In this document: positions 11,422-22,700 of the stretch, piece by piece | Numbering within the stretch: position 1 is the stretch's first letter | How the letters are laid out: each line of letters begins with the position of its first letter | NCBI GenBank assembly: GCA_023213395.1 | Contig: CM041465.1 | Span: 7,812,001 to 7,876,000 of the forward strand | Direction of reading: 5' to 3' | Length of the DNA: 64,000 nt | Source: Cycas panzhihuaensis | Taxonomy: Eukaryota > Cycadophyta | The notes under the pieces: model-generated | Told to the model about the DNA's origin: nothing | The model's input: only the letters and a program-made list of their open reading frames with translations | Databases searched by the model: none | Made by a program: the position numbers and the translations under genes

Positions 11422-12490
11422 GCTCTACATGGAGCCTCCTCTACCTCCACTTAGTGCTCCACCTACTCTTTTTATCACTCGTTGACTGCCTCCTCTTCCT
11501 CCTCTACTAGTCGATGCACCTTCCCTCCCTCCTTGTCCCATCTCACCACCACCTATACTATCTCTCTTACCTTGGCCTCCTCCCTCTCTCCCTCTACCTC
11601 TTCCTTGACCAATGATAAGAGCCTTACCTACTCTCCCTCTCTCTGCTACATCCATCTGATCATTACTCCATGATGGTAGCTCTGTATATACATCCTCTAC
11701 AAGTTGTCTCCTCATCATTTTGCTGAAGAGAGTACTATGTGTACTCCTAGCCATGGTGGCTAGCCTGTTGTGTATCCTAACTCTCATATGCCACCTTTTT
11801 ATTGCTAGATCTATAATAGTTAGCTCCCCTAGTGCTTGTCCTAGCCTTATTAAGGGAACATGGTTATATAATCAACACATTAAAATGAAGATATAGGAAA
11901 ATTCTCCTCTCCTCAATTTCCTAATCCTAGATAACTAGTGGCACATGCTATCCACTATGTATTGCCCCCAGTTGATCTAGATTCCCTACTCACATCTCCT
12001 CATCACACCTGCCCACTATGCTGGAACCTCTATGAAATTTTGGATTCTAACTATCCTGTATATGATGATCAAGGTAATGATCCTCTACATGACAGGAATA
12101 CCCCCAGCTATCTATGTAGCATTTGCAGACAAACCATGTAGGCCAATTTGATCTACAAAACCTATCAGGTATTGATTGCATGTCATTTGAGACTCCTCAT
12201 CCATTACCCTATTGAGTCTCACCTACTCACCATACCAGCTGACTCCTAGGATCCTCTCTACATCTCTCAGGTTGATCTCTATCTCTCTAATGGCCCGTAA
12301 TTAGAATGCATTATACCCTAAAATCTAACAACTAATAAGGTCATATAATATCTCATGTTTCATCACCTACTAAGTTGATCCACTCGTTCGTGAGAGTCTA
12401 TAGACCCTTAAAGCCTCATCTCGCTCGCTAGTCTTTGATAGCTAATCCTTTATTCTCTTATGTCTCCACTCTATCTAGAGCCTATATCAT
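11422..12490 (-). pseudogene. 'putative plant transposon protein'-like frame with Arg/Gly-rich tail
   Basis: One (-) frame with regular stops from about 12490 to 11790, then open for 120 codons to 11425. It reads LRAIREIEINLRDVERILGV, later INWGQYIVDSMCH, GEFSYIFILMC and YNHVP. That order resembles plant 'putative plant transposon protein' (Transposase_32-like) sequences, with their EIDFSxExINxxLG, IDVGRIIxxxI and LxFPSLIT blocks, but similarity is weak. The end is low complexity (GQGRGRGREGGGQG, then SRGGRGGS), encoded by a CT-rich stretch on the (+) strand. Stops are again mostly TAG/TAA at Gln positions. Function unknown; it may be an accessory ORF of a Tat/Athila-type element. Confidence 0.4.
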
Positions 12491-12554
12491 ATCATAAAAA
12501 TCATATTAGTGCATTGATTTCATAATTAAATTTTTATTTCTTAAGTTTTCTTTA

Positions 12555-12740
12555 AGAAAAGTTAAAAAGTATGACCATCTAACTAAAAATATGACTTCAT
12601 AGTAAAAAATATGATTTCACCACCAAAAATATGATTTCCTCTGATCACCATGAATAAAAAAACTATATTTTAAATTGTATTATCATATTTTTAGTATAGT
12701 GCCTACATTTTTTCACTGTATTATCATGTTTTTGAAAGAA
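12555..12740. repeat. cluster of AAAAATATGA motifs
   Basis: The word AAAAATATGA or a one-base variant, or its complement, occurs about seven times, in both orientations. The same word builds the palindrome in the Tat LTR at 14665-14688, so this segment probably derives from a related LTR. Confidence 0.5.
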
Positions 12741-13217
12741 AATTCAGAAAAAAAAAAAATAATGAACCTAACTTATTAGATACCTAGCTTCATACTCCAT
12801 GCTACTGTCAATGGCCTCCTAGAGCTAGTCCTTCATCAGAATGAGCTCCTGATTGCCCTGAAAATGAGAGAAAGAGTCTTTGATCAACTCACTTCTTTAT
12901 CTCCTCCTCATAAAAATGAAATTCATTATTTATCCTTTTTCTTAATAAAGGAGGGGGTCTTTTCTCTTTTTCTTGAGGCAAATTATGCCCCAATATTTAT
13001 TAAGTTTATTAGAATGAGTTCTACTCCTCAATCATCATTATTATATGGAATTACTTTAAGATGGTAAAATCATTCATCTTACATTTGATAAACTTAAATA
13101 TCCTTCTCAGAATATATTTTCTTCCCTATAGAGCTTGTCTTCTTTTGGAGATATGATCCATAATTTTATATTTATTCTTCTCTTATATAGATCTTCATAT
13201 TAGTCTCCATAATACTC
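12741..13217. other. no gene seen; part of Tat 3' region
   Basis: T-rich sequence without recognisable motifs. The short frame at 12864-13067 has no family resemblance and is probably chance. Confidence 0.4.
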
Positions 13218-13615
13218 TGAGCTTTTTCACCCTATTAATGAGCTTAAAATATGAGAGGGGAATGCTCTAAGCCCTTTCACCCTATTAATAGGTTTAAACT
13301 ATGATATGGGAATGCTACAAGCCCTTTCACCCTATTAATGAGCTTAAACTATGACAAGGGAATGCTTTGAGTCCTTTTTACCTATTAAAGAGCCTAAATG
13401 ACGACAAAGTAGCCTCCAAAATTTGATTGTTAATGAGGTTAAACTATGATAATCAACCTTTGAAAGCCTTCACCCTATTAATGAGAATAAACTATGACTA
13501 ATTTTTCTAAAAAGTCACTTGTTAATAAGCCAAAAACTATGACAACTTGTCCTTTCTAGTCTAGTAAAAGGATTACCCTTTGATACATGGTTAAAGAGGC
13601 ATAAACTATGACCAA
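13218..13615 (+). repeat. about 52-bp tandem repeat of a Tat-type 3' UTR, eight units
   Basis: Each unit contains CCTATTAATGAGCTTAAACT followed by ATGAC or a variant, then a GGGAATGCT...AGCCCTTTCA spacer. The first three units are close; later units decay and vary in spacing. The core recurs at 2355, 2398, 3876, 3898 and 4415. Confidence 0.8.
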
Positions 13616-13627
13616 TTGTATATTAAG

Positions 13628-13825
13628 GTCCCATCCAATTTATGGGCATTTGGTGGTGAAGTCCCATCTAGTTTGTGGGCATTTCGTAGTGAAGTCCCAT
13701 CTAATTTATGGGTATTTAGTGATGAATTCCTATCCAATTTATGGGTATTTAGTGGTAAAGTCCCATATAGTTTGTAGGAATTTGGTAGTGAAGTCTCATC
13801 CACTTTGTAGGCATTAGATAATATT
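13628..13825 (+). repeat. 33-bp tandem repeat, six units
   Basis: Units start at 13628, 13661, 13694, 13727, 13760 and 13793, exactly 33 bp apart, with form GTCCCATCTAATTTATGGGT followed by ATTTAGTGGTGAA. Because 33 is divisible by 3, both strands show open frames with 11-residue repeats. They have no other coding features and are treated as repeat artefacts. Confidence 0.95.
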
Positions 13826-14200
13826 TCTTTGGTGATGAATACCTAGTCCCTTTAAGTAAGTTTTCAAGGACGAAGGATACCTAGTCTTTTTGGGTAAATT
13901 ATTAAGTAACATTTATTTGGTAGAGAGTACCCAGTCTTTTTGGGTTAGAGATGTAGATAATGTCCTTTTAGCAGCAAGAACCCATTCCTTCTAGGTAGAT
14001 TTATAAGAGAGAGTTATTTAGTTTTGTTGTCATAGGAAGTTTATTTTGATTTAGATCGCAGAACTTTTTTAACTCATCATTCACATAACTCATTTAGATT
14101 TTGTTTACTTTTAATGAAAGATCATTCCCCAATATCATTGCCACCTCTTACCATCATACTTTCTCTTTGAAGTTGGAGCTTCAGGTGTTAAGAGGGTAAA
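13826..14200 (+). repeat. third degenerate repeat set and polypurine tract before the LTR
   Basis: Four diverged copies of ATACCTAGTCTTTTTGGGTA at about 13836, 13876, 13925 and 13978 (spacing 40-53 bp). The segment ends in AAGAGGGTAAA (14190-14200), a plausible polypurine tract directly before the LTR start TGTTTCACC. Confidence 0.6.
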
Positions 14201-15330
14201 TGTTTCACCAAAACCTAGCCTCTTATTTATCTTTATAACTTTTGATGTATTTCTTGTATGGTTTCATAAGGAAAATAAATGATGGACTTGGTTTTATAAT
14301 GTATTAGGCCATGTTTTAATAAATTAATATATTGATTTGCTTTATAATGTATGATGAATAATGATGTGTTGTATATTTATGTTATCACCTACCAATGACT
14401 GATACTTATGGCACTAATTTTTTCTTTCATAATCATTTCAATTTGACTATTCCTTTAAAACTTTTCCTTTTTTATATTTTTTTAATCTTAGTTTCACCCA
14501 TACTTTATCATTTTTTAGGCTAATGCTTATTGTTTTCATCATATTTTGGGCTTCTTTTCTTATTAATAATGTCATTTGTGCTTGAATTTATGATTAAAAA
14601 ATTAATTTTTAACTTTTAATGAGTTATCTTTTATATTTCCACTTGTTGTACTTTTGGTGCAGCCAAAAATATGACCGGTCATATTTTTAGAGTAAAGTCA
14701 TATTTTTGGTAGGTCCAAAAAATATGATTAGTCATGCTTTTTATTATTATGTATGTAAAATTTAGCTATCATGCCTAATTTTTATATGATACCACCCATA
14801 TTTGATGAAATCTTATCTTTTAAATGCCCAAAAGTAACTCGATGGGTATTATTATCTATCATTTAGAATTAGAGAGTCAAGAGATCAAGATTTAGCAGTT
14901 TTTTTTGAGATTTTTAGAGACTTTTTAAAGATTTCTGCTACTATGACTTAGAGAATTACTTTTGGTGATGCTTATAGGTGAAATCAAGAGGCAATTTTGA
15001 TGTTGTAGCTTACTATTTTGCTAATGTTATAATTTTAATGGTTTGCTCTTAAGGTTTTATGACCTTTCTTATTATTTTCAGCCTTAAAACTCCTTTTTAC
15101 TAGTAAGATTTTTCCTATTCAAAGTTCTTTTGATTTCACTGTTTATTAGACTATTTTTTACTGTGAGTTTACTCTTTCTTTTTGTTGGTATTTGTGGAGA
15201 TCTTGTACTCATTTTTTGGTTAGAATCTTAGCTCAAAGGCCAGCCCTTTATGGGGTTAAAAAGAAGATAGGCTAGGGTGAAGCATGGTCATATCTTCATT
15301 GTCTAATTAGCTATCTCTTCCTATTCTTCC
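14201..15330 (+). repeat. Tat-like LTR (partial), (+) orientation
   Basis: Collinear with the reverse complement of 20658 to about 19550. Shared blocks: TGTTTCACCAAAAC start, GCCTCTTT, TGGATTAGGCC-like block, TTTTTGGGC, AATTTATGATT, CCACCC-ATTT-ATGAAATCTTA, ATGCCCA-AAGT, and GGCC-CCCTTTTGGGGTT near the end. It includes a perfect 24-bp palindrome at 14665-14688 centred on ACCGGT. Identity stops near 15330, less than half way along the other LTR. Confidence 0.75.
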
Positions 15331-15387
15331 ATAGAAATCCAAATTCCAAATGGTTTTCCATCCTTTTGGCTTGTATTTAGTTATGGT

Positions 15388-16199
15388 TTAGCCTTTAGTA
15401 CTTGTTGTCTTTCTTTCTTTGCCAATTTTAGGGGAAGAGTTTGGAGAAATTTGATCAAATGAAAGAAAAAGAGTTATTCTGAGGTAGGATTTTTTTTCAA
15501 AAATAGGAAAGAAGTCTTGGTTGTAATTCTTATATGATTTATCTCTTTGATTTATTTTCTTCCTAAATGGAGGAATGTCATTTGGCATGTGGGAAGAATG
15601 ACTGGGCAAAGTAGTAAGGTCAAAGGAAAGGGTAGAAGTAGGTGAAGAAATTATCGCAGGGACTCCCAATGCATCAAATAAAAGTTGACATTACTTAGGG
15701 CAACACTTGAGTAAATTGATAATCCATATGCCCATAGGAATAGTCCTTAATTCTTCTAACATAGAGAAAGATCCATCCTTTAAACTAGAAGGAATGGACC
15801 TAAACCTAATGGGATGGGGGGTATTAGAGGTAAAGAGTTAAGATTCCTTGCCATCAAATCATCAAATGATTTAGATGGTCCTACACTCTTTGAATTCTCC
15901 ACCATATTTATGGTTCTCTTGGTATCCCCACCTTTGGGAGGTGGATGGGGTTGATTGGTGTTTCTTCTTATTTGAATGCTTATGGGAGTGATAGTCTTCT
16001 TTAATAAATTAGAGCTTGAAGGTTGGTCTTTATCATATTATATCTACTTCCCTTTGTCTTTATCTTCTTATTGGTTTTCTCACCGTGTTAACATAATGGA
16101 TTCTTATGGATCATTTGGTCTTGTGATGACTTGGAAGAATGGTTTACTTGAGTGTTTGTGTTATGGACTATATTTTGAATAGTTTGATACTCACTTATA
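15388..16199 (-). pseudogene. decayed Tat gag C-terminal / linker region
   Basis: Downstream continuation of the (-) gag. Patches remain readable (FDALGVPAIISSPTST at about 15690-15640 and a charged stretch after it), separated by frameshifts and stops. No protease or RT motif is found before the sequence meets the opposite-strand LTR at about 15330-15390, so pol is missing. Confidence 0.45.
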
Positions 16200-18130
16200 T
16201 CATGTGTGTTAGTCTTATGATAGGAGCACTATTTCATCTTTCTAAATGAAGGAGGAGAAGGGGGAGGATCTTACTTCTTCCTCCTATAAGTCAAATGAAT
16301 TACTTTGGTCTCTTATGAGGATTGAGTAAGAGATTGACCATCAAAACATAACTTAGTATTGATCACACACTCAAGTGATTTAATCAAAGAAGTAAGATGA
16401 TCGTATGTAGGCTCAGGATGGGTAGCCTTTGTAGGATGAACTGGGTCTTTAGAAGGCATAGGTTTCCCAACCTTCTTAATACCTACTTGTATTTCAAACA
16501 TCTCTAAATCTAAATAGTGGTCAACTGCTTCCTTGTATGTTTGAGGACCAAGTTTTAGGACTTCTAAATATATATGGGGACTTAATGCATTTGTAAATAG
16601 ACTAAACAACAAACTAGGATCAAGCTATAAATGATAAGCATGAACCTGATCTTGAAATCTCTTAACAAAATATCTTAAAGTTTTATAATTATTTTGCTTA
16701 ATTGTTAGAAAGGATTTGATGCCTAACTTGAATGATCTCGCTATATTAAAATAGTTGATAAAGAAGTCAACTAGTTGTTGGAATAAGAGAATTAAAGCTA
16801 AAGGGAGACAATAAAACTACTTCAAAGCATCACCTTGAAGTGATTTTAGAAATAGATGTATCATAACATAATCGTATGGCATAAAGTTCATGAAATCAAG
16901 CATAAATACCTATATATAGGAGGTGGGGTCTTGAGATGAGTCACTAGAAAATTTAGGTAATTCAAGAAGAAACGATGGCATAGGTAATAACAAGACCTCA
17001 CGTGGGAAGGGAGACTTCATATAGACTAGGAAGGGTCTCCTTGGCCCCAACGTAGTAGGACATTGATGTAAGGTTGATGGATGAGGAACAAATGAATGCA
17101 TAGGTTGCTGTGATTGTGGTTGTTGTTGCGAAACATCATGAAGTAGAAGGGTAAAAGGAGGAACAAACCATACTACAAGATTAACCACATAATTGGGTTG
17201 AGGTATGAGGTTTTATGAGAAACTTGAATTAAAAATATAAAAGGGGTTAGTTGAGGAATAGGCCTAGGAATATATGAAGAAGAAATAGGCTTATAAGTCC
17301 CCAACAATTGTAATTGCTATGTCAAAATATGTGAATAGGGTAATTGAGTATGAGAAACATGTTGTGATGAGGAAATCAGGTTAGACACTCTAGGTGATGG
17401 TAGGCGATGAGATCCAATGGTATATGATACATGAAGGGGTATCTAAGTGGTAGAAGAAATAGGATGTGAAGAGGTAATCCTAGTAGAATAAGATTGAATC
17501 AATCATAAACTAGGTGAGGCCATAACCACATGACTAGAAGTGGGTATGTGGATAGAGCTAGGAATGCTATAAGTAACATTGGTAGTATCACCTCTATGAG
17601 TAAGAGGTATAGAATGGGAAGAATAAACCAAAATCTACTACCTAGGAGAAGGTTGACGAGGTTGTGAATGAGTTGATTTATAATCATCAACTTCCTCGAT
17701 AAGCAGAGAATGAGGTTGTGAAATGGGTCTTGCTAAAAGAGGATGAGAAGAGTGAGGAAACCTCATGGTTTTAGGCGGAGGGTCTACCTTAATTGACTCA
17801 TAGGCTTTACCTAAGGGATCAATCTGAATATGTTGTAGTAAAGATGATATAGTATAAGTCTCCAGATGGAATGGGTCATGATAACTAGGCATGCATAATG
17901 GGATAAGGATCCTAGTCAGAATCGACTCAGGAAAAGATGGATGTAATCAAGTAGAAGGTAGTTATTCCTATGGGAAAGAAGGATCTATAAAAGAAGGATC
18001 ACTGGGATATTGTAAAGGATCTAGAGATCCTTGCTCCATGGGTACATTATATAGTTGAGCTAAATCTTTAGGGGGGTATACATATGTATCATGTGCTTGA
18101 AACTCTGAGGATTCAACGTATGATGATGAA
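16200..18130 (-). pseudogene. Tat-like gypsy gag
   Basis: Read on the (-) strand from YPPKDLAQLYNVPMEQGSLD near 18070 to KVIHLTYRRKK near 16270. The Pro/Gln-rich N-terminal part spans 17900-16980. The gag core is LPKFSSDSSQDPTSYI, MIHLFLKSLQGDALKWF, LVDFFINYFNIARSFKLGI and LRYFVKRFQDQVHAYHL. This is the Retrotrans_gag pattern (PKFxGxxDP..HI, FxxSLxGxAxxWF, F..F..). After it lie LSPHIYLEVLKLGPQTYKEA and a degraded zinc-knuckle-like region. Several frameshifts and stops. It lies directly downstream of a Tat-type primer site and LTR, so it is the 5' gene of that element. Confidence 0.75.
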
Positions 18131-18251
18131 ACATCCTAACCAAAGTGTAATGGGCACATTTGAGGGTTAGGCAAAAGGCCTTGAAGTCTTAATGATCACC
18201 TAGGTGTAGGTGTTATAGTTTTCATAACTTTACTTGAGGATAAACGATGGC

Positions 18252-18360
18252 TCCCCAGTATGGTCACCAGAAAGATGGTGATTCAAAGCCTGTCCCCAGA
18301 AAGATGATGGTGTTCTAGGGGTGGATCCTCAATAAGACAGCCAAAAAGATGGTCTAGGAC
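18252..18360 (-). promoter_or_regulatory. Tat-type primer binding site with imperfect repeats
   Basis: On the (-) strand TGGTGACCATACTGGGGA (18252-18269) resembles the TGGCGACTCxGCTGGGGA primer site reported for Tat/Ogre/Retand elements (tRNA-Arg type). The preceding words CCATCTTTCTGG recur just upstream at about 18300 and 18340, giving three imperfect copies of CCATCTTTCTGG plus G-rich tail within 110 bp. Only the last keeps a convincing primer site. Confidence 0.6.
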
Positions 18361-20658
18361 TTGGGGAAGATCTAATATGAAGCTTAAAAAATACTTAAAG
18401 GACCATCTTTTCCCAACTCCTAAGAAGGAGTCTTCACTTAATAGTGTCATCTACCTTAGTGAGAGTAGGTACAACAAAAGGTGTGGATGTGAAATAGGGT
18501 GATAAAATCCACTAACCTATATGACTTGATGGAGGAGTTCTAAGTTCATAACCTTACTTACAATATCTTCAATATTCTTCCTAAGGACTCCTCTCGCATA
18601 ATCAATTCAACTTTTTAAGTTTTACTAAGATGTGGGAGAGGGTGAGCTAATAGAAACAATAACTTGTCTTGTTTAGGTTTCTAGGTTTTGACATTATTGT
18701 AAAGATGTAAATCTAAGAGAGTAAGACCACATAACCAAAGAAACCATAAGATCAAACTCACATCAAGTTTTTTATTATCATTTTTTTTGTTTTTATAATG
18801 AAATCATAAACAAACACACTAGAAACTGTGCATGCAAGTCCTTTTCTAATTTTTTTATTTTTTTGTTATTTTTAAAATAAAAGATTCATATGCAACTATG
18901 AAGTAGCTTTTCTACATGCACACTTTACTTCCAAAGGGGATGATACTATTCAAAATCTAAAAATAACCACATAATTTTTATGCAAATTTCTTTTTAAAAG
19001 AGATCAACCTACATGCAATACTAGCTAGTATGCTTCCAACTTTGATGCATGCAACTAATTCTTTTGAAAATGATGAAATAATGCATAAAAAGATAGAATC
19101 TTAAAGGAAACTACTGTTATTTTTTAATAATTTTTAGCCCTATGAGATGATGGACAAGTCATAAATCTGAATAATAGTCATCCATGCAAAATCAACCAAA
19201 GGTTCTATCACTATTAGAGTAGTGAGAGCTCCAAAAGGAATCCTTGAACCCCATATGAAAGCTGAAAATTAGAAATACTCCAACCAAACAACACTATCAA
19301 CTTTTCATTTTCAAGATACAAGAGCCAACTTGAAAATAAAAGTGCATGCAATGATAGATGTAAGACAAGTATTCCTTTCCTATTGTAAAGAGCACCTCAA
19401 AATGGTTGTTTTCTTTTCACTTGACTAACTTTTCCACACGCTTTCCTTTAAAACAAGAGCAAAGATAGGAGCATCAGCAATCCAAAGGGCCAAACAAGAG
19501 CGATAATCTAACTAAAATATAGGCTACTATGAGAGAGTGGGAAGGAGTAGCTAGATATATGGTGGAGAGATAAACATGTCCTACCTTAGTCTATCCTTAA
19601 GGAACCCCACAAAGGGTGGACCTTTTAGCGTATATTTTCAGTAGAAAAAATCCAAACAAAAGTATGACAGTAATAAACTAATGAAAAGAAACAACTCTGA
19701 GTCAAAGTTACCTTTAAAACAATATGAAATAAGTCTAAGGACCAATAGGAAGGATCTTACCAAATCAAAAGAAATTTGAAGTAAAAATTGATGAAGATCT
19801 AAGAAAGTAGAAGCTCAGATCATCGATAATTAAGTAGCAATGACACAACAACAAAAATTCTTTGAGATTTCACCCAATAACTTCAAAAATTCAAGTCTTC
19901 AAAGCCATAGCAGCAGTCCTCAAGAATTCTAAAAAAAAACTTCACAAAATCTCACAATACTAGAGCAAGAATTACTTCTTCTCTCCCAATTCCCATCAAC
20001 AATCACTCTCTCCTCACTTCTGGGCATTGAAAGGACTAAATCCCACTAAATCTGGGTGGTGGCATATAGAATTTTAGTTCACTAGCCTAAATTTCTATTG
20101 TATGATAGTGAAAAATACGATTGGTCATGTTTTTCACCTATCAAAAATGCAATTTTGTTCCAAATACATGATCGATCACATTTTTTACGAGGTGAAAAAT
20201 GCAATTTCAATAAAGTAAAAATTAGACCAAAAGTTGATAAAAATTGACATTTAATGAGTTTCCAATCATAAAATTGAGTTTATAAAAGCGTAAACAAGCC
20301 CAGAATGAGGTGAAATGCATTAAGAATAGGCCCAAAAAGTGATAAATAATACAAACGTGGGTGAAATCTAAAAAATAAGATAAAAACAATAGACTTTGAG
20401 GTTAGTATGAGGTTAAGTTAGTCATAAAGAAAATTGTGTTACGATAGTTTACATCATTAGCGGAATAATAGGAATACAAGTCATATCATCATTCATTACA
20501 TTTCATCAATTAATAATAATGTATCATTTCAGTAAAATAAGGCCTAATCCATCAAATAAAATCAACATACATTGATCACCATTAATATAACAATAAATAT
20601 GCATCAATTTATTAGCATAATCCAAGTACAACTAAAGAGGCCAAGTTTTGGTGAAACA
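18280..20658 (-). repeat. Tat-like 5' LTR, (-) orientation, about 2.4 kb
   Basis: Starts (on -) at TGTTTCACCAAAAC (20658), matched by the (+) LTR at 14201, and runs to the primer site at about 18270. The first 1.1 kb aligns with 14201-15330; the remaining 1.3 kb has no partner in the window. The end is set by the primer site only, so it could be shorter, with a leader between. It inserts into a copia RNase H: copia coding reads up to 20659 and stops there. Confidence 0.65.
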
Positions 20659-21246
20659 GTAACATAAGATTCCTGGTCAGTTTAAGAACACTTTGATTAT
20701 TACAAAATAATGATGTAGCTTGTGTTTAATTGAGTCCCAGCTCTTCAAGAATCCTTCTAGGATAAATAACCTTAATAACTACACCAATGACAACTTTATA
20801 TTCAACTTTAGTTGAAAAAAGTATAATATTAAGCTACTTTTTATAGGACCATAAACTAAAGTAGAATCTAGGTTAAAATAGTAGCCTAAGGTTGATCTAT
20901 GACTATCTTTACATCTAGAACAATCTACATCTATATAGCTTGTCAAGGATTTTCCATATGATAATAATCAAGTCTAAACTGAAGAGTATCCTAAATATAT
21001 TTCAAGATCCTCATTACTACTTTCTAATATGAGATTTTAGGTTATATCATAAACTTAGAACGAATCCTAATAGCATAGGTAATACCGGGGTGAGTATACA
21101 TGAGGTAAATTAATTTCCCTATAAGTTGTCTATACAATGTTAGATCTATAAGTTTTTCATGCTCATTAATGTATAATTTTAGATATATCTCCATATGAGT
21201 TGGTGATGGTTTACATTCATCCATCCTATATTTTTGAAGAATTTCC
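20659..21246 (-). pseudogene. Ty1/copia RT C-terminus and RNase H (outer copia)
   Basis: On the (-) strand from LLQSK and VKEILQKYRMDECKPSPTHM, through LIDLTLYRQLIGKLIYLMYT and GITYAIRIRSKFM, to the RNase H block RILEELGLN and TQATSLFCNNQSVLKLTRNL, ending at 20659 where the Tat LTR begins. The order and words are standard for copia (VDxTLYRxLIGSLIYLxxTRPDI, ATxLxCDNQSA). Several stops, plus one frameshift near 21225. Confidence 0.85.
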
Positions 21247-22700
21247 TTTACTTATTTTGATTGTAAAAGGAAAATATGGCATGACTTAAATTCTTTAGTG
21301 AGATATAAATGTTGTCAATCTTAGCAACCACTAGTGTACCATCATCTCCAAAGGTGATAGATTGATCCTTAATTAGTCTTGTATCAATTAGGAGTTGTTT
21401 TAAACTCATCATGTGTTGAGAAACACCTAAATTCATCAACTAGGAGATGTTAGAATGATGTAATGATAAAGTCACAAAGAAAAAGTTTTGAGAGTCATCC
21501 ATATAGCCTCCTTAGTTTTGTCTCTGGCTGTAATTTCTATTCTATTGATTCCTATTAGGAGAATTTTGATTTTGCCTCCTTAGTCCTTGGTAGTCTATTT
21601 GGTTCTATCTCTAAGGTCCCTAATAGTTTCTACATCCATGAGTTTGATTACCCTGCATTATAGGATAGTTTTGAAATTATTGCTACTAAAGATCAGCTCT
21701 CTTTTTTCTATAGTCTGGTGTTATATGTCAAAGTTTACCATAATAATAATAAACAACCTAAAGACTATAAGATGGTCGAGGCTAACATGGTTGATATAAT
21801 TGTTGATTAGGCTACTAGTTTAAATTCATTAAACCAAACTAATATGTAAGGTGTTCACATTGAGGTCTTCCTTTATGTCTAGTTACAAATTTTGGTATGG
21901 AAGAGGAAGGACCTAGATTCCCTAAATGGTTTAAATTATATTCTTCCTAGATAAGTAGACCTTCAAATTTATTAAAATTAATGGTAGTAAACCAATTTAT
22001 ATGTGACAGATTGGATATGAGGGTATTATAACTGGGTGGTAAAACATTAATAATATAGGATACAAGATTACTATCCTCTAGTGGCTAGCCTATAACTATA
22101 AGTTAGTTCTTAATCATTTTAATCTACAATAAGTGAGCTATTATGGATCTTACAAATAACATAGAGAAAAGTTGGGCTTTGAGCATCACTACCCTAGCAT
22201 TGTCCTTCCTCCTATAGAGTATACAAATGATGTTCTAAGCTTCTGTATAGGTAGAAGCAAGTTCTATATTCTGGTTAATGTTATCTTCACAAGGATAAGT
22301 AAAGAAAAGAAAGGGCAACTTTGTCAAATTTAGCAAAGGTAATTACTTCATCAAGATAAGATAGAATAATGCTATTTGAATCATTAGGATTTTTAGTAAG
22401 AGCTAGATTATAAAGTTTTCCAAAAATATAAGGCTAAAATTTATTTATGATCAAAATATTCTTGATTTATTTCTTCCAAGACAATAATTTATCATTATCA
22501 GATAGTTTAATAATATTAGCTATAATCATCTAAAGTGCCATAGTGTCTGATATGTATCCTCTCTACCTAAAAAAGGTAATCTAAACCAAGATCTAAGTGT
22601 AAGTGTCTTTACTACTAAATATCCTCTAGTAGTTGAGATGGTCTTATCTGATGGTATACATGCTCATAAGTGGTAGCTCGAGGACCCAATATACCTAAAG
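21247..22700 (-). pseudogene. Ty1/copia gag and protease region (outer copia)
   Basis: Gag on the (-) strand, decayed, from about 22700: YIINVLPPSYNTLISNL near 22070 and KGRPQCEHL near 21870, a Gln/Asn-rich tail (RQNQNSPNRNQ), then the protease-type motif NLGVSQHMMSLKQLLIDTRL (family: DSGAS-HMT), SITFGDDGTLVVAKIDNIYI. Right after NIYISLKN the frame runs into the RT tail of the neighbouring entry, so integrase and most of RT are deleted. Confidence 0.75.

Noticed and set aside
11482-11673. Ser/Thr/Leu-rich (+) frame of 63 codons
   Set aside because: Antisense of the Arg/Gly-rich (-) frame; low complexity.
13606-13817. Overlapping open frames on both strands with 11-residue repeats
   Set aside because: Produced by the 33-bp repeat, whose length is a multiple of three.
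13218-13825. Possible CRISPR-like array
   Set aside because: Units are contiguous tandem repeats without unique spacers, in plant retroelement DNA.
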